From assembly GCA_963818695.1 (NCBI GenBank), contig CAWFTG010000009.1, positions 983,051 through 1,047,050 on the forward strand: a stretch of 64,000 nucleotides of DNA, written 5' to 3'. Under the pieces are notes generated by a model. The model was not told the origin of the DNA. It searched no databases and saw only the letters and a program-made list of their open reading frames with translations. Shown in pieces: positions 17,067 to 27,058 of this stretch. Within the stretch, counting starts at the first letter, position 1; the number at the start of each line of letters is the position of its first letter. This DNA is from AP-15 sp963818695. Lineage in GTDB: Bacteria; Pseudomonadota; Alphaproteobacteria; ATCC43930; CGMCC-115725. The translations under genes and the position numbers were made by a program.

Positions 17067-17845
17067 TGCGCGGGGCGTTGCGCGGCGAGGATCGCCACCG
17101 GATAGGCGTAGTGGATCCGCTCGTCCTCGATACGGACCGGCACCCCGAGCCGATCATCCCCGGCGGAAGCCTTGAACAGCTCGATAATCTTCACCTCGTC
17201 GCCCGGCTCGGGGAAGGACCGGGCCAGCAGGTTCCTCACCTCGTCCCGCAATTCGTAGAAGCTCGCCTCGGGCTCCGGGATTCCGGCTTCGCCGAACAGG
17301 CCCTTCAGCTCGGCCAAGGTCAGCGAACGCATATGGGAGGGGTCGCGCAGCCGCTCCAACCGGTTGAACTCCGCCGCCTTGGCAGGGTCTGGCGAGGCAT
17401 ACATATCGACGACGACCAGGCGTCCGCCGGGCGCGCAGACGCGCGCCATTTCCCGCAAGACTGCGGCCGGGTCGGCGAAATGATGCATCGAGAAGCGCGT
17501 GACCACGATCGTGAAGGTGCCGTCCTCGAACGGCAGCGAACTCACGTCTCCCTGCCGCCACTCGACATTTGACAGCCCGTTTTCCGCCGCGAGCCTTTGC
17601 GCCTGCTCGATCATTGCCGGGGTCATGTCGATGCCGGTCGCACGGCGCACATGCGGGGCGAAGGCGCACACGACGATGCCGCCGCCGCAGGCGACATCGA
17701 GAACCGTGTCGTCCGATCCGGGGCGAGCGGCGTCGACGATCATCCGCAGCGCGTCCGCGTTGGTGATCGGGGCAGCGTTGCTGAACAAAGCCGCCTGGCG
17801 CGTGAACTGGTCGAGGATCAGGCCTTGATGGGTGGCGTCCGTCAT
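17063..17845 (-). CDS. Class I SAM-dependent methyltransferase
   Basis: A 260-residue cytoplasmic enzyme. SAM-binding motif I is DTVLDVACGGGIVVCAFAP near residue 40, followed by GIDMTPAMIEQAQ (motif post I) and a motif II-like TIVVTRFSMHHFADP. The overall match is to UbiE/Methyltransf_11-like proteins. It overlaps both neighbours by 4 bases (ATGA), so the thioesterase, methyltransferase and MDR reductase are translationally coupled and probably act in one pathway. The substrate is unknown. Confidence 0.85.
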   Translation of the reverse strand: MTDATHQGLILDQFTRQAALFSNAAPITNADALRMIVDAARPGSDDTVLDVACGGGIVVCAFAPHVRRATGIDMTPAMIEQAQRLAAENGLSNVEWRQGDVSSLPFEDGTFTIVVTRFSMHHFADPAAVLREMARVCAPGGRLVVVDMYASPDPAKAAEFNRLERLRDPSHMRSLTLAELKGLFGEAGIPEPEASFYELRDEVRNLLARSFPEPGDEVKIIELFKASAGDDRLGVPVRIEDERIHYAYPVAILAAQRPAQ

Positions 17846-18834
17846 TGCAGCGGCCCATTGGGCAGCACGAGCACCTTGCCGTTGCGGCCGCCTTGCTGTG
17901 CCCTGATGAGCGCCGATCGGATCTCCTCGATCGGGTAGAATGCATCGATCGGCGCCGCGATCACGCCGTCGCGGAGCTTGGCCGCGAGGTCGGCATAGAT
18001 GCCGCGCACCTGCTCTGGTGTGCGCTTCGCGAGGCCGCGCCCGAGATTGAACCCGGTCAGATTGACGCCGCGCATGTTGACCGCGGCCCGGCTCATCATC
18101 GGGTCCTGACCCGACATCGACCCATAGCTCACCACGATGCCACCGTCGGCGACGCAGTCGCTGATCCGCTTGCAGGCCTCGCCGGAGACGGCGTCGATGC
18201 CCAGCCGGATTGGCGCTCCGCCGATAGCTGCCCGCGCGCGCTCAGCGAGGTCAGGGCCGTCGTTCACAACGACATCCGCGCCGAGATCGCGCAGCTCTCC
18301 GGCGACGTCGTCGCGGCGTACAACATTTACTGTGCGCGCGCCGCACGCCTTGGCCAGCACGATCACATGCCGCCCGACGGCGGAATTCGCGACGTTCTGG
18401 ATCACCCAATCGCCCGGCTTCAGCGCGACGTGATCCTCCAGCAGCAATAGCGCCGTCGGCGGATTGATGCGCAGCATCGCCGCTTGCGCCAGATCCAGCC
18501 CCGGCGGGATCGGCACCGCGTGCTCTGCCTTGACGCGGCGGCGCTGCGCCCAATTCTCGCGCTGCATGTTGATCACCAAGTCGTCGGGTTTTACGTGCGT
18601 CACGCCGGTGCCGGCGGCAATGACGCGCCCGAGGCCTTCGGCTCCGGGTGTCGCCGGCAATGGCGGGCGCAGCCGGTAGCTGCCGCGGCAGAACGAGATG
18701 TCCGCCGGGTTGATCGGAAAAGCCAACACGTCGAAAACGATCTCACCGGGGCCAGGGTCGCCGACAGGCGGGGCATCGATGCAATACGCGACCTCTTCCG
18801 GGGCGCCATAAGCGGTGATCTCGATCTTCTTCAT
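17842..18834 (-). CDS. Medium-chain reductase of the 2-enoyl thioester reductase (MECR-like) type
   Basis: A 330-residue MDR-superfamily enzyme. The N-terminal GroES-like domain contains INPADISFC and PATPGAEGLG; the Rossmann domain contains NPPTALLLLEDHV, PGDWVIQNVANSAVGRHVI and a VVSYGSM strand. The Asn-Pro-Pro-Thr-Ala and Gln-Asn-x-x-Asn-Ser-x-Val-Gly motifs are typical of mitochondrial-type 2-enoyl thioester reductases (MECR/ETR), which lack zinc and use NADPH. A related quinone reductase role cannot be excluded. It is the first gene of the operon with the methyltransferase and thioesterase, suggesting chain or acyl-CoA chemistry. Confidence 0.82.
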   Translation of the reverse strand: MKKIEITAYGAPEEVAYCIDAPPVGDPGPGEIVFDVLAFPINPADISFCRGSYRLRPPLPATPGAEGLGRVIAAGTGVTHVKPDDLVINMQRENWAQRRRVKAEHAVPIPPGLDLAQAAMLRINPPTALLLLEDHVALKPGDWVIQNVANSAVGRHVIVLAKACGARTVNVVRRDDVAGELRDLGADVVVNDGPDLAERARAAIGGAPIRLGIDAVSGEACKRISDCVADGGIVVSYGSMSGQDPMMSRAAVNMRGVNLTGFNLGRGLAKRTPEQVRGIYADLAAKLRDGVIAAPIDAFYPIEEIRSALIRAQQGGRNGKVLVLPNGPLQ

Positions 18835-18861
18835 CCGACACTCCGCATTCAGTGATTTTCG

Positions 18862-19266
18862 TCACGCTCGCGCGCAGACATCGACATAGGCTCTGACATA
18901 GACCATTGGCGCGCCGCCGCCGAATGCTTCCAGGTTTTTCGCACCGGCGACTATTCGCGTGTCGTGTTCGTCGATGCCGTCGATCTCAATGTTCACCTGT
19001 TCGACGTTCAAAGGATCGATCGACTTCAAGATTATCCGATTTCTTTGCCACTGCTGGTCGAAACTCGTTATCGGCCGGGGCGCCTGGTAAAACCAGGAGT
19101 GCACCGGCGCGCTGTTCAGCGTGTCGGTGAGGCAGTGGGCAAACCGCTGATAATTCTGGTGTACCTGCCAGGTCCAGGTATCTTCGGGGGCGGCCCGGAC
19201 ACTATCCGGACTGACACAGGCGGTCAGCAACGCCGTCAGGGCCAGCGCGAGCATGGGCTTGATCAT
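18862..19266 (-). CDS. Putative lipoprotein of unknown function
   Basis: A 134-residue protein with a lipoprotein signal peptide (MIKPMLALALTALLTACVS; lipobox LTAC with the Cys at residue 17). The mature part contains Trp- and Gln-rich segments (TWTWQVHQNYQRFAHCL) and a VNIEIDGIDEHDTRIV strand pair. I do not recognise a family. It lies between the MDR gene and an SDR gene on the same strand with 16-27 base gaps, so it could be co-transcribed. Confidence 0.7.
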   Translation of the reverse strand: MIKPMLALALTALLTACVSPDSVRAAPEDTWTWQVHQNYQRFAHCLTDTLNSAPVHSWFYQAPRPITSFDQQWQRNRIILKSIDPLNVEQVNIEIDGIDEHDTRIVAGAKNLEAFGGGAPMVYVRAYVDVCARA

Positions 19267-19282
19267 CCCGCCCCAGCCACCC

Positions 19283-20107
19283 TTACCAGCCCCCGTCGAC
19301 GCCGATTGCTTGGCCGGTCACGAACGCCGCTTGATCGGAAGCAAGAAACGCAATCATCGCCGCGACCTCGTCGGGGCTGCCGAAGCGGCCGACCGGGATC
19401 GCTTTGGCGCGCTCGGCAAAACCGATTTCGAGATCGTCGCCGTACTCGCGCCGGTTTGTGCTAATCGCCCGCGAGGTCCGGATCGGCCCGGGACAGACGG
19501 CGTTGACGGTAATCCCGTGGGGCGCCAGATCGAAGGCGAGCGACTTGGTGAACCCGACGATCGCCGCCTTTGAGGCGGCATAGGCGGCCCGATGCTTGCC
19601 GGGCCGGAACGCCGCCTTCGAGGAGACGCTGACGATGCGGCCCCAGCCGGCCTTGCGCATTGCCGGCACGGCGGCGCGTGACATCAAAAACGCCCCGCGG
19701 GCGTTGACGCCCATCGTGCGGTCCCAGGCCTCGACCGGCACGTCCTCGATCTCGTTGCGGTCGGCGCCCTGCGGCGCGCCGGCATTGTTGACGAGAATGT
19801 CGAGCCGGCCGTAAAGCCCCAGCACTTCCTCGACCATGCGCCGGGCATCTGCCTCGACACTGACGTCGCCGAGCGTCGAGGATGCCGTTTTGCCGCTGCG
19901 CACGAGATCCTCGACGAGGCTGGCGACACCTTCCCACGAGCTGTCCATGTCGCCTTGGACATTGTGCTCGTTTGCGACACCCGTGGGCACGACGTCGGAG
20001 ACTACGACGGTCACGCCGGCCGCGGCGAGCGCGCGGGCGGTCGAATTGCCGATGCCGATCGGCTTGCCGCAGCCGGTGATCAGCGCAACACGGGCGGAAC
20101 TCGGCAT
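19283..20107 (-). CDS. SDR-family NAD(P)-dependent oxidoreductase
   Basis: A 274-residue classical short-chain dehydrogenase. The cofactor motif is TGCGKPIGIGNSTARAL near residue 11, then ILVNNAGAPQG, the catalytic Ser in IVSVSSKAAF and YAASK with the catalytic Tyr and Lys. The C-terminus FVTGQAIGVDGGW is typical of FabG-like enzymes. An insertion of about 20 residues after the first strands (around residues 48-70) is longer than in FabG, so it is likely a catabolic 3-hydroxyacyl or alcohol dehydrogenase rather than FabG itself. Confidence 0.87.
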   Translation of the reverse strand: MPSSARVALITGCGKPIGIGNSTARALAAAGVTVVVSDVVPTGVANEHNVQGDMDSSWEGVASLVEDLVRSGKTASSTLGDVSVEADARRMVEEVLGLYGRLDILVNNAGAPQGADRNEIEDVPVEAWDRTMGVNARGAFLMSRAAVPAMRKAGWGRIVSVSSKAAFRPGKHRAAYAASKAAIVGFTKSLAFDLAPHGITVNAVCPGPIRTSRAISTNRREYGDDLEIGFAERAKAIPVGRFGSPDEVAAMIAFLASDQAAFVTGQAIGVDGGW

Positions 20108-20241
20108 GTGACCTCCTAGAATAGATAGGGCTGGAGCTTACCGCCCCGATCCCACAGAATCGACATAGTTCGCTCTCACCTGTCGATCTTCTGCCGGGCC
20201 GGTGGCAGGCAAATTCGAGGCGGCAAAATTCGAGGGGCGCG

Positions 20242-21756
20242 ATGCCGAAACCGATTGCGGTCGTGTATTTGTTGCTGTTGGCCATCCTCTGGACGCCGAA
20301 TTCGCGGGCGGATGAAAAGCCGGATCGCGAGCTGCCGGCGCGGGTCGCGACCCATCATACCATGGGGCTGAACGCCATGGGGCTAAACGGCCGCCGACTC
20401 GACTACGAGGCCGTCGCCGAGACATTGCCGGTGACCGACCCCAAGGGCAATACCACCGCATCGATTTTCACTGTCAGCTATCTCACAGATGGCGAAAATG
20501 GCAGCGGCAGGCCAGTTACCTTCGTCTTCAATGGCGGTCCCGGCGCGGCCTCGGTGTTTCTGCATCTCGGCGCGCTCGGCCCGCAGATCCTAGAGACACC
20601 GGAAAACGGCGCGGTGCCGAACCCACCGATTCATCTCGTCGACAATCCGGCGACCTGGCTGGGCTTTACCGATCTCGTCTTTATCGACCCGGTCGGCACC
20701 GGCTTCAGCCGCGGCAAGGGCAAGGAGGAAAATCCGGACAAACCTTTTTGGGATGTGCGCGCCGATATCGGCTCGCTCGGCTCGGTGATTCGCCTTTGGC
20801 TGACCCGGCATCAGCGCTGGACTTCGCCGGTGTGGCTCGTCGGTGAGAGCTATGGCGGCTTCCGGGCGGCAGCAATGGCGCAAACGCTGCCGCACGACGT
20901 CGACGTGATCGTCAAAGGTCTCGTCCTGGTCTCGCCTGCGCTCGACCTCTCGGCGCTGCATCAGACCGAACGCGATCTTCTCGCAGCCGCCTTCATCCTG
21001 CCGTCCTACGCCGCGACCGCGGCCGTGTACGAGGCGGCCCCCGCCGCCGGCAGCGTCGCGGAGGCCGAGCGCTTTGCGCTCTCGGACTACCTGGTCGGTC
21101 TTGCCGGGCTCAACGGACAGCCGGCACCCGGCAACCCCTTCATTGCCAAGGTGGCAGAAATCGCCGGGGTTCCGGCGGATATCGTGCGCCGCTACCGTGG
21201 CCGCATCCCGCGCCACATTTTCGCGCGCGAGGTGCGGCGGGGCCAAGGGGAGGTAGTCAGCCTATACGACAGCACGATCACCCGGGCGGGAGGTCCCGAA
21301 GACGGGGCCGGCGCCGCCGGCGATCCGGTGCTGCAGCCGGCCGTCGCCGCCTACGGCACGGCATTCCACACCTATCTCTCCGAGGTGCTCGGGGTCCATA
21401 CCGATCAGCCCTACCGCGTGCTGCCCCACGATGTGTCGCAACAATGGAATTGGGAAGGCGAACGACAGCACGGCACCCAAGGCCTGGCGATGTCATCGCT
21501 CGAGGCGGCGCTGCTCGAGCACCCGGCGACGAAGGTTTTGATCGTCAATGGACGCTATGACTTGGTGACGCCGTATCTCAGCTCGCGCTGGCTCGTCGAC
21601 CAATTGGAAATCCCCGCCGCGACGCGGTCGGCAATTCAGCTTCGGGTCTATGAAGGTGGCCATATGGTCTACATGCGGCCCGCATCGCGATCCTTACTCG
21701 CCCATGATGCCGCCGAGCTCTACGGCGCCGGCGAACCGGGCGCTCCTTCGCCATGA
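20242..21756 (+). CDS. S10 family serine carboxypeptidase, exported
   Basis: A 504-residue alpha/beta-hydrolase peptidase with a signal peptide (IAVVYLLLLAILWTPNSRA). The oxyanion-hole motif FVFNGGPGAAS, the nucleophile elbow WLVGESYGG (Ser near residue 204), the acid NGRYDLVTPY and the His in YEGGHMVYMR complete the catalytic triad. Bacterial S10 proteins are periplasmic and act on peptide C-termini. A small duplication near residue 41 repeats MGLNA/MGLN. It is divergent from the SDR gene and ends 7 bases before the livH start. Confidence 0.9.
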   Translation: MPKPIAVVYLLLLAILWTPNSRADEKPDRELPARVATHHTMGLNAMGLNGRRLDYEAVAETLPVTDPKGNTTASIFTVSYLTDGENGSGRPVTFVFNGGPGAASVFLHLGALGPQILETPENGAVPNPPIHLVDNPATWLGFTDLVFIDPVGTGFSRGKGKEENPDKPFWDVRADIGSLGSVIRLWLTRHQRWTSPVWLVGESYGGFRAAAMAQTLPHDVDVIVKGLVLVSPALDLSALHQTERDLLAAAFILPSYAATAAVYEAAPAAGSVAEAERFALSDYLVGLAGLNGQPAPGNPFIAKVAEIAGVPADIVRRYRGRIPRHIFAREVRRGQGEVVSLYDSTITRAGGPEDGAGAAGDPVLQPAVAAYGTAFHTYLSEVLGVHTDQPYRVLPHDVSQQWNWEGERQHGTQGLAMSSLEAALLEHPATKVLIVNGRYDLVTPYLSSRWLVDQLEIPAATRSAIQLRVYEGGHMVYMRPASRSLLAHDAAELYGAGEPGAPSP

Positions 21757-21763
21757 ACTCAAA

Positions 21764-22708
21764 ATGCTCGACTGGGTTCACCTGACCGTCCCGCCGGCCC
21801 AGGCGATGTTCGCGCAGCTGCTTGTCGGGCTGATCAACGGCGCTTTTTATGCGATGCTGAGCCTCGGCCTGGCCGTCATCTTCGGGCTCCTCAACATCAT
21901 CAACTTCGCGCATGGCGCGCAATACATGTTAGGCGCCTTTTGCGCGTGGTTTCTGCTGAACGCATTGGGATTTGGGTATTGGCCGGCGCTGATCCTGGCG
22001 CCGATCATCGTCGGCGCCCTCGGGATCGCGATCGAGCGGCTTCTGTTGCGTCGCCTCTACGGTCTCGACCACCTCTACGGGCTGCTTTTGACTTTTGGTC
22101 TGGCGCTGATCATCGAAGGGGTATTCCGGCAGCAATTCGGGTCCTCAGGCCAGCCCTATGCGATCCCCCCCGAGCTGCAGGGCGGCCGTAATCTCGGCTT
22201 CATGTTTCTGCCGAACTACCGCGCCTGGGTAATCCTCGCCTCTCTCGTCATGTGCCTCGCCACCTGGTTCACGGTCGAGCGCACCCGGCTCGGCGCCTAT
22301 CTGCGGGCGGCAACCGAGAACCCGGTCCTGGTCCAGGCCTTCGGCATCAACGTGCCGAGGATGATCACGGTGACCTACGGGGCCGGCGTCGCGCTGGCGG
22401 CGCTCGCCGGCGTCATGGCGGCGCCGATCTACCAGGTCAGCCCGTTGATGGGGTCGAACATCATCATCACAGTCTTTGCGGTCGTCGTGATCGGCGGCAT
22501 GGGCTCGATCCTCGGCGCGATCGTCAGCGGCTTCGCGCTGGGGCTGGTCGAGGGGCTGACAAAGGTGTTCTACCCGGAGGCCTCGAGCACCGTGATCTTC
22601 GTCGTCATGGCCGTTGGTGTTGCTGACCAATCCGGCCGGCTTTTTTGGGCGGGCCCGCTGACATGGCCCAAGCGGGCAATTGGAACCGGGTCCTGGCGGC
22701 GGTCCTGA
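21764..22708 (+). CDS. livH: Branched-chain amino acid ABC transporter permease LivH, tail frameshifted
   Basis: A polytopic inner-membrane permease of the LivH type: QLLVGLINGAFYAMLSLGLA, then IFGLLNIINFAHGAQYMLG and AFGINVPRMITVTYGAG. The ATG at 21764 fits the family start. After VIFVVMAV (about 22615) the frame changes. Removing one base gives the usual ending VLLTNPAGFFGRAR with a stop at 22659-22661, one base before livM; as read, translation continues to 22708 with an unrelated basic tail. The membrane part is complete, so partial function is possible. The insertion looks like one extra T. Confidence 0.85.
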   Translation: MLDWVHLTVPPAQAMFAQLLVGLINGAFYAMLSLGLAVIFGLLNIINFAHGAQYMLGAFCAWFLLNALGFGYWPALILAPIIVGALGIAIERLLLRRLYGLDHLYGLLLTFGLALIIEGVFRQQFGSSGQPYAIPPELQGGRNLGFMFLPNYRAWVILASLVMCLATWFTVERTRLGAYLRAATENPVLVQAFGINVPRMITVTYGAGVALAALAGVMAAPIYQVSPLMGSNIIITVFAVVVIGGMGSILGAIVSGFALGLVEGLTKVFYPEASSTVIFVVMAVGVADQSGRLFWAGPLTWPKRAIGTGSWRRS

Positions 22709-23670
22709 TCGGATTGGCGCTGGCCGCGCCGTTCATCCTTTACCCGGTCTTCCTCATGGAGGCGCTGTGCTTTGCGCTCTTCGCGTGCGCCTTCAACCTG
22801 CTGATCGGCTATGTCGGACTGTTGTCGTTCGGCCATGCGGCGTTCTTCGGCAGCGCCGCCTACATCACCGCGCACACCGTCAAAGTGTGGGGATTTCCGC
22901 CCGAGCTCGGTATTCTCGCCGGGGCCGCGGTGGCGGCTCTCCTCGGCACGGTCGTTGGCTGGCTGGCGATCCGCCGTCAGGGCATCTATTTCGCGATGAT
23001 CACGCTGGCCTTGGCGCAGATGGTCTATTTCGTCGCATTACAGGCGCGCTTTACCGGCGGCGAGGACGGCATCCAGGCGGTGCCGCGCGGTAAGCTTTTG
23101 GGGGTTGTCGATCTCAGCGACACCCTGACGATGTACTATTTTGTGCTGGCCGTCTTTCTGATCGGCTTTGCGATCATCGTCAGAACCGTCCACTCGCCGT
23201 TCGGCCAGGTCATCAAGGCGATCCGCGAGAACGAGCCGCGCGCCGTCTCGCTCGGCTATGACGCCGACCGTTACAAGCTGCTTGCGTTTATCCTTTCGGC
23301 CGGCCTGTCGGGCCTGGCCGGTTCGCTCAAATCGCTGGTCTTTCAGCTGGCCTCGCTGACCGACGTCCAATGGACGATGTCGGGCGAGGTCGTGCTGATG
23401 ACTTTGGTCGGCGGGCTCGGAACGATCCTCGGCCCAGTCGTCGGCGCGTTTTTTCTTACAGCGATGCAGCATTACCTGGCCCAGCTCGGCTCCTGGGTTA
23501 CGGTCGTGCAGGGGATTATTTTCGTGTTCTGCGTTCTGGTCTTCCGCCGCGGCATCGTCGGCGTCATCGCGTCCTATGCCGCCGGACCCCGCAAGCAGCC
23601 CGGCATCTCGCCGGCAGCTGCGGAAAGGCCGGCGGAGGCCACAACCGCCGCCGCACCGGGCGCACCCTGA
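22663..23670 (+). CDS. livM: Branched-chain amino acid ABC transporter permease LivM
   Basis: A 335-residue permease with about nine helices and the LivM motifs GYVGLLSFGHAAFFG, AIRENEPRAVSLGYD (the ABC-coupling loop) and TLVGGLGTILGPVVGA. The ATG at 22663 lies immediately after the expected livH stop. The C-terminus has an Ala/Pro-rich extension of about 30 residues beyond the usual end. The ATPases LivG and LivF and the binding protein LivJ that complete the HAAT transporter are not in the window; instead a decayed protease gene follows. Confidence 0.9.
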   Translation: MAQAGNWNRVLAAVLIGLALAAPFILYPVFLMEALCFALFACAFNLLIGYVGLLSFGHAAFFGSAAYITAHTVKVWGFPPELGILAGAAVAALLGTVVGWLAIRRQGIYFAMITLALAQMVYFVALQARFTGGEDGIQAVPRGKLLGVVDLSDTLTMYYFVLAVFLIGFAIIVRTVHSPFGQVIKAIRENEPRAVSLGYDADRYKLLAFILSAGLSGLAGSLKSLVFQLASLTDVQWTMSGEVVLMTLVGGLGTILGPVVGAFFLTAMQHYLAQLGSWVTVVQGIIFVFCVLVFRRGIVGVIASYAAGPRKQPGISPAAAERPAEATTAAAPGAP

Positions 23671-23682
23671 GGGAGGTGACGC

Positions 23683-24035
23683 ATGGCGAGCGAAGCGCAG
23701 ACCTTTTTGTTGGCCGGCCTTTTTCGGCGCTGCTGCTGGTCGCCGGACTCCATGCCGTTACCGCCGAGCCGGCCGCCGATCCGCGCGTCGGCTCGATGCG
23801 GTCGTTCGCGTGAAAAGCCGAGATCCCTGCCGAGGCGCGGACCGCAAGCCTGCTCGGCACCAAGCGCGACGGCTCGGGGGTGGTGATCGACGACGCGGGC
23901 CTCAATCGGTTATCTGATCACCGAGGCGATGGCGGCCGAGGTGACGACCGCCGCAGGCAAGGCCCGCCGCGTGGAGATCATCGGTTTCGATACCGAGTCG
24001 GGGCTTGGTCTGCTGCGCGCTGATCGCGTTGGGTC
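23683..24035 (+). pseudogene. Remnant of an S1C-like trypsin-type serine protease
   Basis: Pieces in different frames read ALLLVAGLHAVTA (signal peptide), PAEARTASLLGTKRDGSG, VVIDDAGL, then, after a shift near 23905, GYLITEAMAAEVTTAAGKA and GFDTESGLGLLRAD. This is the conserved opening of trypsin-like (DegP/S1C-related) proteases that begin with a 'GSGVVID' barrel. An in-frame stop near 23811 and frameshifts disable it. Similarity ends about 24035, just before the PrsT-like gene. Confidence 0.65.
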
Positions 24036-24093
24036 GCCCGTCCTTGCTAGCGAGTTAATATCAAGTGCGAGTTTGTTTGGGGTTGAACGACTG

Positions 24094-26908
24094 ATGGTTG
24101 TGCTGAAGAAGAGGGCCATGTGCCGGCGGGGACGTGGTTGTCTCTGGTGCTTTGCCGCGTTCGCTGTGGCCTTATGCGTAGCGCCGCATTCCGCCGCAAT
24201 CGCTAAGGATTCCAGCTCCGTCCAGGCTGCCGTGCAAAACCTCAAGGACGAGGATCCCAAGTCCGCCCTAATGACGCTGAAGGACGCGATCCGGAAATCA
24301 CCCCAGGACCCCGCGCTCCACGTCAAGATCGCAAGGCTCTATTTGCAGCTCGGAGCTTCCGGGTCGGCGGAGGACGAGGCTCGCGCCGCGCGCGACCGCA
24401 ACGCTGACGAGTCGGATTATCTGCCCGTTTTACTTGACGCAATGCTGCTTCGGAAAGAATTCAAGGAAATTTATGATCTGATCGAGCCCGGCGACCGCAA
24501 CCCGGTCCTCGAAAGTAAAGTTAGGGCGGCCCTCGGCACCGCAGCGGTCCGTCTCGGCTATGACACGAGAGCCGAAGCATTATTGCGCGATGCGATCAAA
24601 TTGGACCCGAGTGTCGCGGAGCCGAGGATCCAGCTCGCACGGTTTCTCAGCGGCACGCGCCCGGAAGAAGCCGATAGGGTGATCGATGAGGCGATTGCTG
24701 TTAACCAAAAATCAGCGGAACTGCTGCAGGTCAAAGGCGACATGCTGTGGTCGCGTGGTGATGCAAACGGGGCGGTGTGGCTCTTCAACAAAGCGCTCGA
24801 GATCGATCCCGATTATCAGCTGGCTCGTCTCAGTCGCGCCAACGTCAATGTAACGCGAGGCGAATTGGCCGCTGCGGATCATGATCTCGATCCCATCCTG
24901 CAGGCCAGCCCAAAAAATTTTATGGCCAATTACTTGCGCGGCTTGGAGTACGTTAAGCAACAGAACTACGCCGCGGCGGATCAGATATTCCATAATGTTG
25001 CCGAGACCTTCACGGCCTTCCCTTATGGGTATTATGTTCAGGGAACAACAAAATTTGCACTTGGAGAATTTGGCCCCGCAGAAAATATCCTGCGTGACTA
25101 CCTCAAACATTTCCCGACCGATGCGCACGCGACGCGGCTCATCGCGCAGGCCGCTTTGCGGCAGCACGGCGCGCCACGGGCGATCGATTATCTCAAACCC
25201 CTGGCCGATAAGTCGCCGCCGAACACGGCAACTTTGAACTTGCTCGGCAATGCCTACCTGGCCGACGGCAAGCCGGAAGCGGCGCTGCGGCAATTCGAAA
25301 GGGCAGCCGCACTCGACCCCGAGAATGCGACCATCAAGACTTCAGATCGGGGTCGCCGAAATGAATTCCGGCCAAATCGGGCAAGGTCTAGCAAAGCTGG
25401 AGGAGGTCTTTTCGGGCGAAGCCGGCGTAGTCGTTGCCGGCCCGCCCCTGGTATTGGCCGAGTTGCGGTCGGGGCAGGTCGACAAGGCGGCAGAAGTCGC
25501 GAAATCCCTGATCAAGCGGAATCCTGCCGACTTACTCTATCAAATTCTGTTCGGAGAGGTCCGGGTCGCGCAACGGGATTATGGCGGAGCCGAAGCTGCG
25601 TTTCGCGCAGTGCTGTCGCGCGATCCGGATTTCTCGGCGGCCACTCGCGACTTGGCCCGGCTCTATGCGGCAACCGGGCGCACCGATGATGCCAAGCGAA
25701 CCTACAGCGATGTTCTTGCGAAGAACCCGACGGATACGATGGCCCTTGTCGGTCTGGCAGACCTCACGATTGCAGAGCGGAAATGGCCGGAAGCGATAGA
25801 CCTACTCAACACCGCCCGTGCCGCCGCCACCTATGATCCGACCCCCGGGCTCAAGCTGGTCGCCCTCTACGAGCTGCGGCGTGATTGGAAGAGCGCCAAG
25901 GCCGTTGCCGCCGAGCTCTACGCACAATTTCCGCGGGACGTGAATGTCGTCGTCGCGTTCGGCCGAAGCCAGCTGAAATCCGGCGATACCGACGCGGCCA
26001 TATCAAACTACAAACTGGCGCACCAACTGGCGCCGGATTCGACGCCGATCCGCTCCGCCTATGTCGCTCTCTTAAAGCAGGCGAAATACTTTGGCGAGGT
26101 GCGGGACGTACTGAAAGAGGCGATCATCCGCGAGCCGCAGAACGCCTCGCTCAAAGCCGATCTGATCCGAGCCGACGCCGAAATCGACGGTATCGACGCG
26201 GCCGTCTCCAAGGCGCGGGAAGCCGCCGCATCCGATCCGGGAAACGGCATCTATGACGTCGTTTCGGCAGAGCTGTACGAGAAAGCTGGACGCGGCGAGG
26301 AGGCGGTTTCCTTGCTCGAGAACGCGGTCGCGTCGCGGCCCGGCGACAAAGGTCTCGCGTCCGCTCTTGCCCGGCTTTATGTGGGTATGGGCATGCCGGC
26401 CAAGGCGGAAGCTTTGTTGAAGGCCCGACTGAAGGCCGACCCAAAGGATCAACCCGCCCGCTCGGAACTGGCATTTTATTATGTCGGGCAAAAAGATAAC
26501 GGTGCCGCTATCGTCGAATACTCCCGGCTGATCGAAGATCACCCCGCCAACTCGGCCGCGCTGAACAATCTCGCTTGCCTCTATGAGCGACAGGGGGAAC
26601 TCGGAAAAGCTCGCGAAATGGCTCAGCGGGCTTTCAAGATCTCTCCCGGCGACGGACATATCAGCGATACTCTCGGGTGGATCCTGTTGGAGCAGGGGGA
26701 AGCCGAGACGGCCCTTCCATATCTCAACGCGGCCAGTCTCCGGGCATCTCAAGACCTGGATGTTCAATACCACCTCGCCGTGGCACTCCATCGTGTCGGC
26801 CGCGCAGCAGATGCTCGTGTTGTACTTGAAAATTTGCTGGGCTCGTCCGCTTCGTTCGCGGACAGGGCCGAGGCGGGAAAGTTGATGCAAGAATTAAAAC
26901 GCAATTGA
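24094..26908 (+). pseudogene. prsT: PrsT-like TPR protein of the PEP-CTERM/exosortase system, frameshifted
   Basis: Two abutting frames encode one protein of about 937 residues: an N-terminal export segment (CLWCFAAFAVALCVAPHSA) and some twenty tetratricopeptide repeats, for example ALHVKIARLYLQLGASGSAE, LLGNAYLADGKPEAALRQFE and LNNLACLYERQGELGKA. Length, repeat layout and the closing repeats match PrsT, the TPR (lipo)protein that accompanies XrtA/EpsH exosortase loci. The frame changes near 25342, where removing one T gives Lys-Thr-Gln-Ile-Gly-Val-Ala and joins the halves. The usual lipobox is not clear here. Starts at 24094 or 24118 are possible. A repetitive PEP-CTERM-like gene lies 0.8 kb downstream. 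Confidence 0.72.
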
Positions 26909-27058
26909 ACGCGGATGCGCCCGCCCCTGAAGTGGCCTCGATCCCTCGTCGATCCCGGGCAACACACGTCGTTGCGCGGTTGGGTGTCCGATTTCTTTAC
27001 ACTGCGAGTCGCGTTTATCGGAGCTACAGCTCTCAGGATCTAGGAGTTCCCTAGCCGG

